Shown here: positions 37,139 to 46,642 of the stretch, one piece after another | Position numbering within the stretch: the stretch's first letter is position 1 | Layout: each line of letters starts with the position of its first letter | Assembly: GCF_007859765.1 (NCBI RefSeq) | Contig: NZ_SIHJ01000001.1 | Location: 1,508,067 to 1,572,066, forward strand | Source: Posidoniimonas corsicana | GTDB lineage: Bacteria; Planctomycetota; Planctomycetia; Pirellulales; Lacipirellulaceae | Length of the DNA: 64,000 bases | Reading direction: 5' to 3' | Program-made: the position numbers and the translations under genes | Notes under the pieces: model-generated | Database searches by the model: none | Seen by the model: the letters and a program-made list of their open reading frames with translations, nothing else | What the model was told of the DNA's origin: nothing

Positions 37139-37726
37139 CTACCGGCTCTCCTCGTTCTCGAAGATCTCGCCGTCCTTGGTCGCCGCGTACTGGAACGCGA
37201 TCTTGTTGTAGTAGAACGCGACCTCCTCGGTCGGGCGGTCGTCGGCGTCGCCGCTGCCGGCCACCTCGACAAAGTCGATCTCGGCCGTGCCGGGCGAGTT
37301 GCCGTTGATGGCGAACTGGGCCAGCGCCGTGGACATCGCGACCTCTTCGGTGGGCCGGTCGTCGGCGTCACCGCTGATGGACCAGCTCTTCACGAAGCAG
37401 CGGTCCAGCTTGTACTTGAGGTAGCACATCGGCTCGCCGGAGTCTCCCGCCTCGGTGTGGGCGAGGTCGATCGACGCGGAGTCCATCGACTTGCTGATGG
37501 TGCACTCCTGCAGCTCGCCGACCCCGATGTTGATGTCGGCGGTGCCGCCCTTCTCGCCGCTCTCCTTCATCTCACGCTCGACGCCGAACGAGAAGGAGTC
37601 GGCGATGAACCATTCGGTGTTGTCGTACGCCTCGGTCGGCGCGACATCGGCGGCGCCCAGGTCGGCGGCCATCAGCTGACGGGACTCCAGGGACTCAACA
37701 CGCGACAGGCGGCGTTGGCGGGACAT
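37139..37726 (-). CDS. Hcp-like protein with planctomycete LExRxL N-terminus
   Basis: 195 residues from ATG 37726. The N-terminus RRLSRVESLESRQLMAAD is the planctomycete/verrucomicrobial export-associated motif. Residues 40-186 match the Hcp tube-protein family of type VI secretion: INIGVGELQECTISKSMDSAS, CYLKYKLDRCFVKSWSISGD, DDRPTEEVAFYYNKIAFQY. The segment SGDADDRPTEEVA occurs twice, at 118-130 and 158-170, exactly 40 residues apart. No other T6SS genes lie nearby, so this is an exported Hcp-fold protein rather than part of a known T6SS locus. Its stop is 3 nt from that of the convergent DUF1593 gene. Confidence 0.82.
   Translation of the reverse strand: MSRQRRLSRVESLESRQLMAADLGAADVAPTEAYDNTEWFIADSFSFGVEREMKESGEKGGTADINIGVGELQECTISKSMDSASIDLAHTEAGDSGEPMCYLKYKLDRCFVKSWSISGDADDRPTEEVAMSTALAQFAINGNSPGTAEIDFVEVAGSGDADDRPTEEVAFYYNKIAFQYAATKDGEIFENEESR
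37218..37378 (-). repeat. Internal 120-nt offset duplication in the Hcp-like gene
   Basis: Segments 37218-37258 and 37338-37378 are nearly identical and lie exactly 120 nt apart, both encoding SGDADDRPTEEVA. The intervening 40 codons replace what would be one loop-to-strand transition in Hcp. This looks like a tandem duplication of a loop plus strand. Confidence 0.75.
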
Positions 37727-37941
37727 GGTTCTGACTCCGGTAAGGTGGGGTGAGGTGGAGGGGGCCGTCCTGCGGATCGCTGCGGGCGGCATGTTGCATG
37801 CTGGTCTATCACCGGCGGCGGCCGCGGCCCGCCACACGCTCCCCAGATTCTCTTGACCCGCCGCGGCCGTCCTGCGAACGTCGCCGGGCGACTCTAACGA
37901 CGCTAGCACGCCTGCCTCTAGGCCCGACCCCGCCCCGGCCG

Positions 37942-38574
37942 ATGTTCGGAACCATGACGATGCGCACCCCCTACGCCTGGTTGACGCTGCTGGCCGTGTT
38001 GGCGGCCGGGTGTCGTTCTCCGTACTACGCGGATCGCGGCGCGGCCGCGGGCAGCCTGGCGGGCGCCGGCATCGGCGCCCTGGTGGGCAGCCAGACCGGC
38101 GACGCCGGCGCAGGGGCGGTGATTGGCGCCGGCATCGGAGCGTTGACTGGCGGCGCCGTCGGCGGCGAGATGGACCGCCTGGCTGCGGAAAACCGGGCGG
38201 CGATCGCCACCCAGATGGGACGCCAGGTATCGGCCGGCGCGGCGACCGTCGACGAGGTGATCGCGATGAGCAAGTCGGGCGTCGACCCGCGGCTGATCAC
38301 GCAGTACGTTCAGACCTCCGGCGTGGCCCACCCACTGACCGCCAACGAGGTGGTGCTGCTGTCTCAAAATGGGGTGCCCACCGAGGCGATCCAGGCCATG
38401 ATGAACCCGCCGGCCCAGCCGGCCGTGGCCCAGGCGTCGGCCGCCCAACCGGTGATAATCGAGGAACACCATTACGGAGCGCCGGTGTTTTATCCCCCAC
38501 CGCGGCACTTCCACCACTACCACCGGCGTGCCTGCGGCCCCCGCGTAGGGTGGTCGGTCAGCGTCGGGCATTGA
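37942..38574 (+). CDS. Glycine-zipper lipoprotein
   Basis: About 210 residues. The leader [18 protein letters not shown] ends in a lipobox (LAAGC), so the mature protein is probably lipid-anchored. A glycine-zipper region follows: [19 protein letters not shown] and [18 protein letters not shown]. Next is a helical part with two similar units ([18 protein letters not shown] and [18 protein letters not shown]), and a C-terminal tail rich in His and Pro ([13 protein letters not shown]). Role unknown; similar proteins sit in outer membranes. Starts at 37942, 37954 and 37960 are all in frame. Confidence 0.78.
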   Translation: MFGTMTMRTPYAWLTLLAVLAAGCRSPYYADRGAAAGSLAGAGIGALVGSQTGDAGAGAVIGAGIGALTGGAVGGEMDRLAAENRAAIATQMGRQVSAGAATVDEVIAMSKSGVDPRLITQYVQTSGVAHPLTANEVVLLSQNGVPTEAIQAMMNPPAQPAVAQASAAQPVIIEEHHYGAPVFYPPPRHFHHYHRRACGPRVGWSVSVGH

Positions 38575-38744
38575 TTGCCGTCGCCCGCCTGCCCCGCGGA
38601 TTGGATTTGACGTAACTGTCGAACTATAGTGGGGTTAGGCCTTCTGGGGTGTCCCCGAGGCCACGTTCTGAGAGGGCGCAGCCGCGCCCACTCGCATACT
38701 CGGCCGCGCGGGTGACGCGCGGTCTTAGGACCGTGAACAGGGTG

Positions 38745-41700
38745 ATGCTCCGTATGGCCGTTGTTGTCCGCCACCTCCCGTTGGCGATGTTGATCGCTGT
38801 GTCCCTGCTCGCCGGGGCAGCCTCCGCGGCCATGCCCGAACTTGTGGGCTTCGTCGACCTGCTCGTAAAGCCCGACGCCGCCCGGCAACTCGGCCTCAGC
38901 CCGGAGCAGAGCCAGCAGCTCACAGCGCTCGCCGACCAGCGCGAGCTGGACGGCATCGACGCCGCGATGAAGGCCAGCCGGCTGCCGGCCGAAGAGCAGA
39001 AAACCGTCCTGGCGCCGTTCCGGCTGGAGTCCGAGCGGAAGGCCCTCGCCATCCTCAATGACGACCAGCAGGCCAAGCTGACTGCGCTGCTTCAAGAGAA
39101 CCCCAGCCCGCATTACGACGCCGTGGCCCACGTGCTGGGCGAGGTGGAGTCGATGCAGCAACCGCCCGCCCAGGCGCAGGCCGAATCGCCGACCGCCGAC
39201 CCCGCCGCGCCGGCTGCCCCGCAAGATGCCCCCACGACCTCTCGCCGGGACGACGCGCCGCCAGCGCGGGCCGAAGCCCCTCGCGAGGCGTCGCCAGCCG
39301 ACCAATCGGCGACCCGCGACGGCGATGGGCGGCTGTCGTTCAACTTCCGCTTCCAGCCGTGGGAGGACGTGCTCGATTGGTTCGCCGATCAGGCGGACCT
39401 GTCGCTGGTGCTCGACGCCCCGCCGAGCGGCACGTTCAACTACCGCGACAACCGCCGCTACACGGTCGGCGAGGCGATGGACGTCATTAACAACGTGCTG
39501 CAGACCAAGGGCTACACGCTGGTCCGCAAGGACCGGATGCTGCTGCTGATCAACCTGGAGGACGAGATCCCGCCCAACCTGGTGACCGACGTGTCGGTCG
39601 ACGAGCTCGACGAGCACGGCTCGCACGAGCTGGTGCGGGTGCTGTTCAACGTCCGCAGCATGCCGTCGGGCGACCTGGCCGAGGAGCTCAACGCGATGGT
39701 CGGGCCGCAGGGCAAGATCATCGTGCTCACCAAGGCCAACATGATCCAGGTCACCGAGACCGTGGGCCGCATCAAGGCGATCCGCCGTGTGATCGAGTCG
39801 ATCGACGGCCCCGGCGACGGCGACATCCGCGAGCTGGCCCTGCAGTATGTGATGGTGGACGAGGCCCTGCCGATCATCCGCCAGATGCTCGGCATCCCCA
39901 GCGACGCGCTGGCCACCCCCGCGGGCACGCTGCAGCTGGCGGTCGACCCGCTGGGCGGCAAGATCTTCGCCCGCGGCGACGCCGAGGAGATCGCCCGGGT
40001 CGAGGAGGTGCTGCGGCTGGTCGACAAGCAGGACGCCGCCGCCGGCGCCGGCTCGGTCGAGACGCCGCAGCTCGAGGTGTACTCGACCGGCGGCATCGAC
40101 AGCGAGCTGGTGCTGAAAGTGCTGCAGACGCTGCTGGCCGACGCCCCCGGCGCCCGCATCGCGGCCGACGCCGCCACCGGCAACCTGGTGGCCCTGGCCC
40201 GCCCATCGGACCACGCCACGATCCGCGCCACGCTCAACCAGATGCAGCAGGACGTGCGGCAGGTGGAGGTGATCGCGCTGGACCGCGTCGAGCCGACGCT
40301 CGCCAAGCTGGCCGTCGACAAGCTGTTCAACACCGGCACCGCCGAGAAGCCCGACCCCAAGGCGCCGATCGTCGAGGCCGACCTCAACTCCTACAGCCTC
40401 ATCGTCCGCGCGACGCCGCCCCAGATCCGCGAGATCAAGAGCCTGCTCAGCCAGCTCGGCTCCAGCGGCGGCGGTGCGCTCGCCAGCGGGTCGGGCGGCA
40501 ACATCCGCATGGTGCCGCTGACCGGCTCCGCCGCCCGCGGCGCCCTGGCCCAGGTCCAGCAGGTCTGGCCCGCGCTCCGCAGCAACAAGATCCGCATCGT
40601 GACCCCGTCGGCCGACTCCGACATCCGCGAGTACCGCCCCAGCGGCGCCGAGGAAGCCCAGCCCAACCAGCCAACAGCACCAGCCATTGGCGATCCCCGG
40701 CTGGACGAATTCTACCGCTGGCTCGACCAGGGCGGCGATGAAGAACCGGCCGCGGCGCAGCCGGAGCCGACGCCGCGCGACCCGAGCGCCTCGCACGCCC
40801 GCACGTCGCCGTTCCGATTCGCCGCCGAGCAGCAGCCGCTGCCGACCGGCCCGACACAAGAATTCAAGACCGCCTCGGGCGCGACGATTGTCGTCGCGGA
40901 AGGGCCGGGCGGGCTGCTCCTCGCCAGCGAGGACACCGAGGCGCTGGACGAGTTTGAGGACCTGCTCCGCTCGGCCGCCGGGCCGACAAGCGGGGGGCGG
41001 CAGTTCGCCGTGTTCTACCTGAAGTACGCCGAGGCTAGCTCCGCCAGCGAGATCCTGGGCGCCATCTTCGGCGCCTCGGGCGGCGGGGGCAGCCTGATGG
41101 GCGACATCGCCGGCGGCATGATGGACGAGATGGGCGCCGGCATGATGGGCGACCTGCTCGGCCTCGGCGGGCTGGGCGGCAGCTCCGCTGGGTTCAGCTC
41201 CGGCGCGGTCGATATCGTGCCCGACCTGCGGCTCAACGCGCTAATTGTCTACGCGAATCCCCAGGACCTCGACATGGTCGAGCAGCTCCTGAAAATCGTC
41301 GACCAGCGGACCGGCCCGGCCTCGGTCGAGGCGGGCGGCCGCGCTCGGATGATCATGGTTGAGAATTCGTCGGCCGCGGCCGTGGCTGAAGTCGTCAAGC
41401 AGGTGTACTCCGACCGGCTGCAGGGCGGCGGTGGCGGCGGGGGCGACCAGCCCAACCCGCGGGACTTGATGCGGATGCTCCAACGCGGCGGACGCGGCGG
41501 TGGTGGGGGCGGCGGCGGTGGGATCGACCAGGAGCCGTCTAAGATGTCGATCGGCGTTGACACCCGCAGCAACGCTCTTATCGTCCGAGCGCCGGACCCG
41601 CTGTTCGAAGAGGTTGCGCAGCTCGTCCGGCAGCTCGACGCCGAGGGGCTCGAGACCCCGCAGTCGACCCGCGTGGTTTCGCTGCAGCACACCAACGCCG

Positions 41701-41945
41701 AAGCGGTGAAGGACGCGCTGGAGTCGCTTCTGGGCGCCCAGGCCGTGACCTCCAGCACCACCAACCAACCCAACGCCGGCGACAACAACCGCAACCGCGG
41801 CAACAACCAGAACAACGCCGACGAGGTGCGCCGCCGCATGGAGTTCTTCCGCAACCTGCAGCGTGCCCGCGAGGGCGGCGGTGGACGTGGAGGACGGGGT
41901 GGCGGCGGCGGTGGCCGAGGTGGCGGTGGCGGCCGCGGTCGCTAG
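38745..41945 (+). CDS. Large exported protein with repeated secretin-N domains
   Basis: About 1066 residues with a signal peptide (LPLAMLIAVSLLAGAASAA). A helical region (about 30-115) and a Pro/Ala-rich linker precede repeated secretin N-domain units, for example FQPWEDVLDWFADQADLSLV, ELVRVLFNVRSMPSGDLAEEL, RELALQYVMVDEALPII, FAVFYLKYAEASSASEIL, VDIVPDLRLNALIVYANPQD, VVSLQHTNAEAVKDALES. No C-terminal secretin pore domain is visible; instead the tail is Asn-rich then Gly/Arg-rich (GGGGRGGRGGGGGGRGG). It may be a periplasmic assembly or a scaffold related to type II/IV secretion. It converges with the RGG/EF-hand gene. Confidence 0.82.
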   Translation: MLRMAVVVRHLPLAMLIAVSLLAGAASAAMPELVGFVDLLVKPDAARQLGLSPEQSQQLTALADQRELDGIDAAMKASRLPAEEQKTVLAPFRLESERKALAILNDDQQAKLTALLQENPSPHYDAVAHVLGEVESMQQPPAQAQAESPTADPAAPAAPQDAPTTSRRDDAPPARAEAPREASPADQSATRDGDGRLSFNFRFQPWEDVLDWFADQADLSLVLDAPPSGTFNYRDNRRYTVGEAMDVINNVLQTKGYTLVRKDRMLLLINLEDEIPPNLVTDVSVDELDEHGSHELVRVLFNVRSMPSGDLAEELNAMVGPQGKIIVLTKANMIQVTETVGRIKAIRRVIESIDGPGDGDIRELALQYVMVDEALPIIRQMLGIPSDALATPAGTLQLAVDPLGGKIFARGDAEEIARVEEVLRLVDKQDAAAGAGSVETPQLEVYSTGGIDSELVLKVLQTLLADAPGARIAADAATGNLVALARPSDHATIRATLNQMQQDVRQVEVIALDRVEPTLAKLAVDKLFNTGTAEKPDPKAPIVEADLNSYSLIVRATPPQIREIKSLLSQLGSSGGGALASGSGGNIRMVPLTGSAARGALAQVQQVWPALRSNKIRIVTPSADSDIREYRPSGAEEAQPNQPTAPAIGDPRLDEFYRWLDQGGDEEPAAAQPEPTPRDPSASHARTSPFRFAAEQQPLPTGPTQEFKTASGATIVVAEGPGGLLLASEDTEALDEFEDLLRSAAGPTSGGRQFAVFYLKYAEASSASEILGAIFGASGGGGSLMGDIAGGMMDEMGAGMMGDLLGLGGLGGSSAGFSSGAVDIVPDLRLNALIVYANPQDLDMVEQLLKIVDQRTGPASVEAGGRARMIMVENSSAAAVAEVVKQVYSDRLQGGGGGGGDQPNPRDLMRMLQRGGRGGGGGGGGGIDQEPSKMSIGVDTRSNALIVRAPDPLFEEVAQLVRQLDAEGLETPQSTRVVSLQHTNAEAVKDALESLLGAQAVTSSTTNQPNAGDNNRNRGNNQNNADEVRRRMEFFRNLQRAREGGGGRGGRGGGGGGRGGGGGRGR

Positions 41946-42323
41946 CCGGGCGGCAGCCGGAACTGGCAGCCCAACTGCTCCGACACGTGGGCTGACTTAG
42001 GTAGTCGCGCCCTAGGCATGCGACGCTCCGCCTTCCTCCCCGCGGACGGCGGCGAGAGAGGGGCGATGATTCGAAGGCAATTCAGCCGCGCCTCCGCATT
42101 GCCTGAAACGCTCTTAGGGGCGGCCGTCCGGGCGGCATCGCCACAGCCTCCACACCAGCAAAGTGGGGGTGGCGTTCTCGCGTTGGGGGAGAACTCACTC
42201 TCCAGCACCGGTCAGGCCTAACCCGTACGGCATGGGGCCGGCCTGGATGTGACAGAACGGGGGTGAGGAGGCGTCGCGGGATAGCGACAATCTCCCTGGA
42301 ACCCGCAGCAGCGAAGCCCGGTC
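41946..42323. other. Intergenic region between convergent genes
   Basis: 378 nt between the stops of the secretin-N and EF-hand genes. No terminator with a clear U-run, gene or repeat was recognised. Confidence 0.4.
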
Positions 42324-43487
42324 TTACTTGTTCGACAGGTACTCTTCGGGCGTGATGATGCCGTCGGAGTTCGCGTCGTAGCGGGCAAAGTCGCGGACCC
42401 GGCTGTCGGTCCAGTTGCTGCTGTACTCGTGCATCGCAACCTGACCGTCGCCGTTCTTGTCGTGATCGGTGATCCAGCTCCGGGCGTCCTTGGGGATCCG
42501 CTCCTCGGCCGTGACGAACCGGTAGGAGCGGCGCTCGCCGCCGCCTGATGAAGAGGCCGACCGGTCACGGTCCCGTTCGCGGCGGTCTGAGCCCCGGTCG
42601 GATTCCTCCCGGTCTTCGTCGTCGCTGGAGCCGCGGGCCCGACGCATTACAATCAGCCGGTTGATCAGCTCGGTACGGCTGATTTTTCCATCGCGGTTGG
42701 TGTCGGCGTTGGCCGGGCTGCCGCTGATCTTTGTCCACTCATCCCGTTCGAGGATGCCGTTGCGGTTCTCGTCGTACCGCCGAACGAGGCCATCGGCGGA
42801 GTCACGCGCGCCCTCAAGCTCTTCTTCGGTCGACGGGATGAAGCCCGATGTGCCGGCGTCACCGCCGACGGAGATCCCGAAACCCGGCGTCTGCTTCTCC
42901 TCGGCAGGTTCGCCGAAATCGAGGGGGTTGGCTTGGTCGTCGTTGTCGCCGCCACGGCTGAGGCCGGCGAGCGTCTCGACCTTGATGCGGCCGTCGGCCG
43001 ACACGCCGGCCTGCTCGGCCAGGCGGTCCAGGAACCCGTGCATCCGCTCGGGAACTTCCTGCTTGGTGACGTAGCCATCGCCGTCGCGGTCCCAGGAGCG
43101 GATAAAGCCGGCCCGGCGGTCCTCGCGGTTGCCGCCCCGGTCATCGTCATCGCCGCCGCGTCCGCGGCCGCGGTCATCCCCGCCGCCCGGGCCGCCGCGG
43201 AACCCTCCGCGGAAACCGCCCCGGCCGCGTTCTTCACCGCCGCCGGGAGGGCCGCCTCGGAAGCCTCCCCGACCGCGCTCCTCTCCCCCTCCAGGGGGAC
43301 CGCCGCGGAACCCGCCGCGTCCCCGCTCTTCACCCCCCCGTCCTCTTCGACCGCGGCCCCCCTCCTCGTCGCCGCCGCCGCGACGGAAGTCTCCCCGACC
43401 GGGCGGTTGAGCCTCGGTGGGGGCGGGGAGCGACGAAACGGTGAGGGCCGCCGCGACGCAGGCGACAAGCAGGTTCCTGACAAGCAT
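42324..43487 (-). CDS. Exported RGG-repeat EF-hand protein
   Basis: 387 residues with a signal peptide (LLVACVAAALTVSSLPAPTEA). Residues 28-120 are Arg/Gly-rich. The rest carries at least five EF-hand loops: SWDRDGDGYVTKQE, RYDENRNGILERDE, ADTNRDGKISRTE, DHDKNGDGQVAMHE, RYDANSDGIITPEE, so it should bind calcium outside the cytoplasm. An Asp/Arg/Ser-rich linker lies at about 280-320. Such proteins are common in planctomycetes but uncharacterised. The convergent gene also ends in a Gly/Arg-rich tail, a shared composition that may reflect a shared location or partner. Confidence 0.85.
   Translation of the reverse strand: MLVRNLLVACVAAALTVSSLPAPTEAQPPGRGDFRRGGGDEEGGRGRRGRGGEERGRGGFRGGPPGGGEERGRGGFRGGPPGGGEERGRGGFRGGFRGGPGGGDDRGRGRGGDDDDRGGNREDRRAGFIRSWDRDGDGYVTKQEVPERMHGFLDRLAEQAGVSADGRIKVETLAGLSRGGDNDDQANPLDFGEPAEEKQTPGFGISVGGDAGTSGFIPSTEEELEGARDSADGLVRRYDENRNGILERDEWTKISGSPANADTNRDGKISRTELINRLIVMRRARGSSDDEDREESDRGSDRRERDRDRSASSSGGGERRSYRFVTAEERIPKDARSWITDHDKNGDGQVAMHEYSSNWTDSRVRDFARYDANSDGIITPEEYLSNK
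43191..43334 (-). repeat. Three tandem 48-nt repeats encoding GEERGRGGFRGGPPG
   Basis: Within the EF-hand gene, residues 52-99 consist of three copies of a 16-residue unit GEERGRGGFRGGPPGG; the third diverges at its end (GGFRGGFRGG). The Gly/Arg repeat is of the RGG type known in eukaryotes to bind RNA, but here it is in an exported protein. Confidence 0.8.
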
Positions 43488-43696
43488 CTGGGGGCGTCTT
43501 GAATTGGGGGCGTAGGGGTAGAAGGCCGCAGCGGATTAAACCGCCTGGGCGCCTAGCAGGTTTCGGTGAAACTCTATTGTAATCGCGGCTAGACGCCACC
43601 CTGGAAACATGCCGGTCAACGCCCTGGGCGAATTGGGGCGCCGCGGGCACAATGCACGACTGAACGAAACTACTCTCCCAGGCTAGGGATTGCTGC

Positions 43697-44884
43697 ATGC
43701 GTGGCGAAATCATTGCCATCGGCGACGAGCTGACCACCGGCCAGCGGCTGGACACCAACACCCAGTGGCTGGCCAGTCGCCTGACCGACGCGGGCGTGCA
43801 CGTCCTCTATCACACCACCGTGGCGGACGACCTGCGGGCCAACGTGGACGCGTTCTCCGCCGCCATCAGCCGGGCCGACGTGGTCGTCACAACCGGCGGT
43901 TTGGGCCCCACGGCCGACGACCTGACCCGCGAGTCGATGGCCGCCGCCGCGGGCGTGCCGCTCGAGCTGGACGAAGTATCGCTCGCCAAGATCCAAGAGA
44001 TGTTTGCGTCCCGTGGCCGCGAGATGCCCGAACGCAACCGCCTGCAGGCGATGTTTCCCGCTGGTGCGCGGCCCATCGGCAACGAGCACGGCACGGCGCC
44101 GGGCGTCGCGATGTCGGTGGACCGGCCGGGTCAGGGGCCGTGCTCTCTGTTCGCCCTGCCCGGCGTGCCGGCAGAGATGAAGCCGATGTGGACCGACAGC
44201 GTGCTGCCGGCGATCCAGACGCTGCAGCCCGCGCCCCGCACCATCCGGCACCGGCGGCTGAAGTGCTTTGGGGTCGGCGAAAGCCACCTGGAGCAGATGA
44301 TGCCCGAGTTGATCGCCCGCCAGCGCGAGCCGCTGGTCGGCATCACCGTGCACAAGGCGACCATCACGCTGCGGATCACGGCCTCGGGCGCCGACGAGGC
44401 GGCCTGCCGGGCGGCGATCGCGCCCACCGAGGACGAGATCCGCCAGACGCTCGGCGCGCTGGTGTTCGGCGAGGAGGATGAAGAGTTGCAGCACGTGGTG
44501 CTGCGGGCCCTGGCGTCGCTCGGCCAGACGCTTGCCGTGTGGGACGCGGCCTCCGACGGCCTGCTGGTGCACTGGCTGGCGCAGGCCGACCCCAACGGAG
44601 AGGTTGTGCTGTCGAGCGAGGTCACGCCTCGTCTGCAGCGGGGGGAGCGCGCCGCTTCGTCCGCTGCCGAGCGGCTGCGGGCTGACCGCGGCGCCGACCT
44701 GGCCCTGGTCCTCGCCCGCGGCGAAATCGACCTGCCGGTCGAGTCGGTCGTGGTTGCGATCGCCTACGAGGGCGGGGTGCGGCTGCGGCAGATCCCGAAC
44801 GCCGTGCACCCGGACATCAATGCCGACCGTTCCGCCAAGCTGGCGCTGAACGAGCTCCGCAAGCGGCTGATGGGCGCCGAGTAG
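43697..44884 (+). CDS. CinA-like protein (COG1058), C-terminal amidase domain degenerate
   Basis: 395 residues. The N-terminal MoaB-like domain is canonical: EIIAIGDELTTGQRLDTNTQWLA, VVVTTGGLGPTADDLTRE and LFALPGVPAEMKPMW. The C-terminal domain (about 262-395) corresponds to PncC nicotinamide-nucleotide amidase, but the ESCTGGLL motif around residues 284-290 reads DAASDGLL, so the catalytic Ser is apparently replaced. The ADP-ribose pyrophosphatase-type activity of the N-domain may remain; NMN deamidation is doubtful. The start codon agrees with the family (MRGEIIAIGDEL). It converges with the AAA ATPase gene 20 nt away. Confidence 0.85.
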   Translation: MRGEIIAIGDELTTGQRLDTNTQWLASRLTDAGVHVLYHTTVADDLRANVDAFSAAISRADVVVTTGGLGPTADDLTRESMAAAAGVPLELDEVSLAKIQEMFASRGREMPERNRLQAMFPAGARPIGNEHGTAPGVAMSVDRPGQGPCSLFALPGVPAEMKPMWTDSVLPAIQTLQPAPRTIRHRRLKCFGVGESHLEQMMPELIARQREPLVGITVHKATITLRITASGADEAACRAAIAPTEDEIRQTLGALVFGEEDEELQHVVLRALASLGQTLAVWDAASDGLLVHWLAQADPNGEVVLSSEVTPRLQRGERAASSAAERLRADRGADLALVLARGEIDLPVESVVVAIAYEGGVRLRQIPNAVHPDINADRSAKLALNELRKRLMGAE

Positions 44885-44903
44885 AGGCGACCGCGTCGCC
44901 GGT

Positions 44904-46367
44904 TTACATCACCGCGAAGTAGTTCTCCACCGCGGCGTCGAAGTTCTCCGGCGACATGACCGGGTCGCCGCCGACGTAGCGGGTGAAGTTGCGGATCTGC
45001 AGCAGCAGGTCGCGGGGCTGGCAGCACCGCATCGGCCGGTCGACCGCCTTGTAGTGCGTGGCGATTAGGTACTCCAGCGCGGCCTGGTCGTACTGCACGC
45101 CGACAATCGGCGCCATGATCTCGAACAGCTTGCGGAACGCGCCCTCCTCGGGGTCGTTGACCTCGATCTTGTACGGGATACGACGCAGGAACGCGTCGTC
45201 CACCAGGTCGCGGGGCTCGAGGTTGGTTGAGAACACGATCAGCTGGTCGAACGGCACCTGGATCTTCTTACCGCTGGCCAGGTTGAGGAAGTCGTACCGC
45301 TTTTCGAGCGGCACGATCCAGCGGTTGAGCAGCTCGTCGGTGGTCATCCGCTGGCGGCCGAAGTCGTCGATCACCAGGGTGCCGCAGTTGCTCTTGAGCT
45401 GGACGGGCGCCTCGCTGACGTTGGTGGCGGTGTTGAGCGTCACCTCCAGCGCGTCCATGGTGAGTTCGCCGCCCACTACGATGGTCGGCCGCCGGATGCG
45501 GACCCACCGCTGGTCGGCGCGGCTGCTGTCGATCAGGCCGTCCTCGGCCTCCAGCGGCGCCTCCTCGTGCATGCTGGGGTCGAACAGCCGCAGGATCTCG
45601 CCGTCGATCCCCAACGCGCGGGGGATCCAGACGTACTGGCCGAACGCCTTGGTGACGCGTTCGGCGATGCTGGTCTTGCCGTTGCCCGGCGCGCCGTAGA
45701 GGAACAGGCCGCGGCCGGAGTTGATGGCGGGGCCAAGCCGGCGCAGCATCCGCTTGTCGATCAGCAGGTCCTCGAACGCGCGGTGCAGGTCCGCCTCGGT
45801 CGGGTGCTGGTCGGCGATGGTCTGCATCTTGACCGCGGTTACGTAGTCGCGGAGCGTGACCGGGGCGCTGCCGAAGTAGGTGCAGTGCTCCACCAGCTTC
45901 TTGCCGCGTTCGCGGCCCAGCTCGGTCAGCTGGTAGACGTAGTCGTTCATCATGGCCGCGCCTTTGTGGGCGACCATGCGGTCCTGCTTGAGGTTCTGCA
46001 GCAGCGGGTCGACCAGCCCGAACGGCAGCCGGACGGTCTCGGAGATCAGCCGGCCGGTCGCCTCGCTGCGGCTGGTCAGCAGCTTGAGGATGAGGTCCTC
46101 GACCTCGCTGTCCGTGAGCCCGCCCGCGGCCAATGACTTGGGCTCTTCCGGGCGCCACTCGGCGCGGGGCGCGTGCGCAGGGCGCCGCGCCGGCTGCTGC
46201 GGGGAGGGGGAGGGCGGCGCCGACTGCGTTGGCGCCGCCGCGGCCGACGGCTCCACCCCGGCGCCGCTGTCCGATGTCAGGGTGTTGATGCGGCTGATCA
46301 ACTCGTCGAGCCGCTGCTGCCCGTCGAGAGCGGGCGCTTGGTCTTGTGCGAGCGGGGCGTTGGACAT
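44904..46367 (-). CDS. AAA+ ATPase with N-terminal winged-helix-like region
   Basis: 487 residues. A Pro/Ala-rich N-terminus (about 1-85) leads to a helical region ([18 protein letters not shown]) that may be a winged helix, followed by the ATPase domain with Walker [10 protein letters not shown] (about residue 220), Walker [11 protein letters not shown], and sensor-like [30 protein letters not shown] follows the Arg-finger region. This family is conserved in planctomycetes without an assigned role. The start at 46367 is preferred over an in-frame GTG 15 nt upstream. It is divergent from the HDOD gene. Confidence 0.8.
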   Translation of the reverse strand: MSNAPLAQDQAPALDGQQRLDELISRINTLTSDSGAGVEPSAAAAPTQSAPPSPSPQQPARRPAHAPRAEWRPEEPKSLAAGGLTDSEVEDLILKLLTSRSEATGRLISETVRLPFGLVDPLLQNLKQDRMVAHKGAAMMNDYVYQLTELGRERGKKLVEHCTYFGSAPVTLRDYVTAVKMQTIADQHPTEADLHRAFEDLLIDKRMLRRLGPAINSGRGLFLYGAPGNGKTSIAERVTKAFGQYVWIPRALGIDGEILRLFDPSMHEEAPLEAEDGLIDSSRADQRWVRIRRPTIVVGGELTMDALEVTLNTATNVSEAPVQLKSNCGTLVIDDFGRQRMTTDELLNRWIVPLEKRYDFLNLASGKKIQVPFDQLIVFSTNLEPRDLVDDAFLRRIPYKIEVNDPEEGAFRKLFEIMAPIVGVQYDQAALEYLIATHYKAVDRPMRCCQPRDLLLQIRNFTRYVGGDPVMSPENFDAAVENYFAVM

Positions 46368-46642
46368 GCTGAGACCCACCAAAGGGAGACGCGGTAATAA
46401 GGAGCGGCCGGGGCCACCTCAAACCTAGGTCATGTGCGGGATTAGGCAAGCGGCTTGCGGGCCGGCGCTCGCCTGGTCCGTCTGTAGCGGCCCGGGCGGG
46501 TGCGACAGGCGCGCAGGGTCAGAAATGACGGACCCCGGTGGGCGCCGTCCGCTCCCTCCAAAGTCGTGTGATAGGCTTCATCAGTACCCGGCCAAGGGAC
46601 CCGGCTGAAGGCGAAAACCCATCACCTCTGGCGACGACTACT

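Noticed and set aside
44885-44903. Short hairpin between convergent cinA-like and AAA ATPase genes as a bidirectional terminator
   Set aside because: The stem is only 6 bp and there is no proper U-run on either strand.
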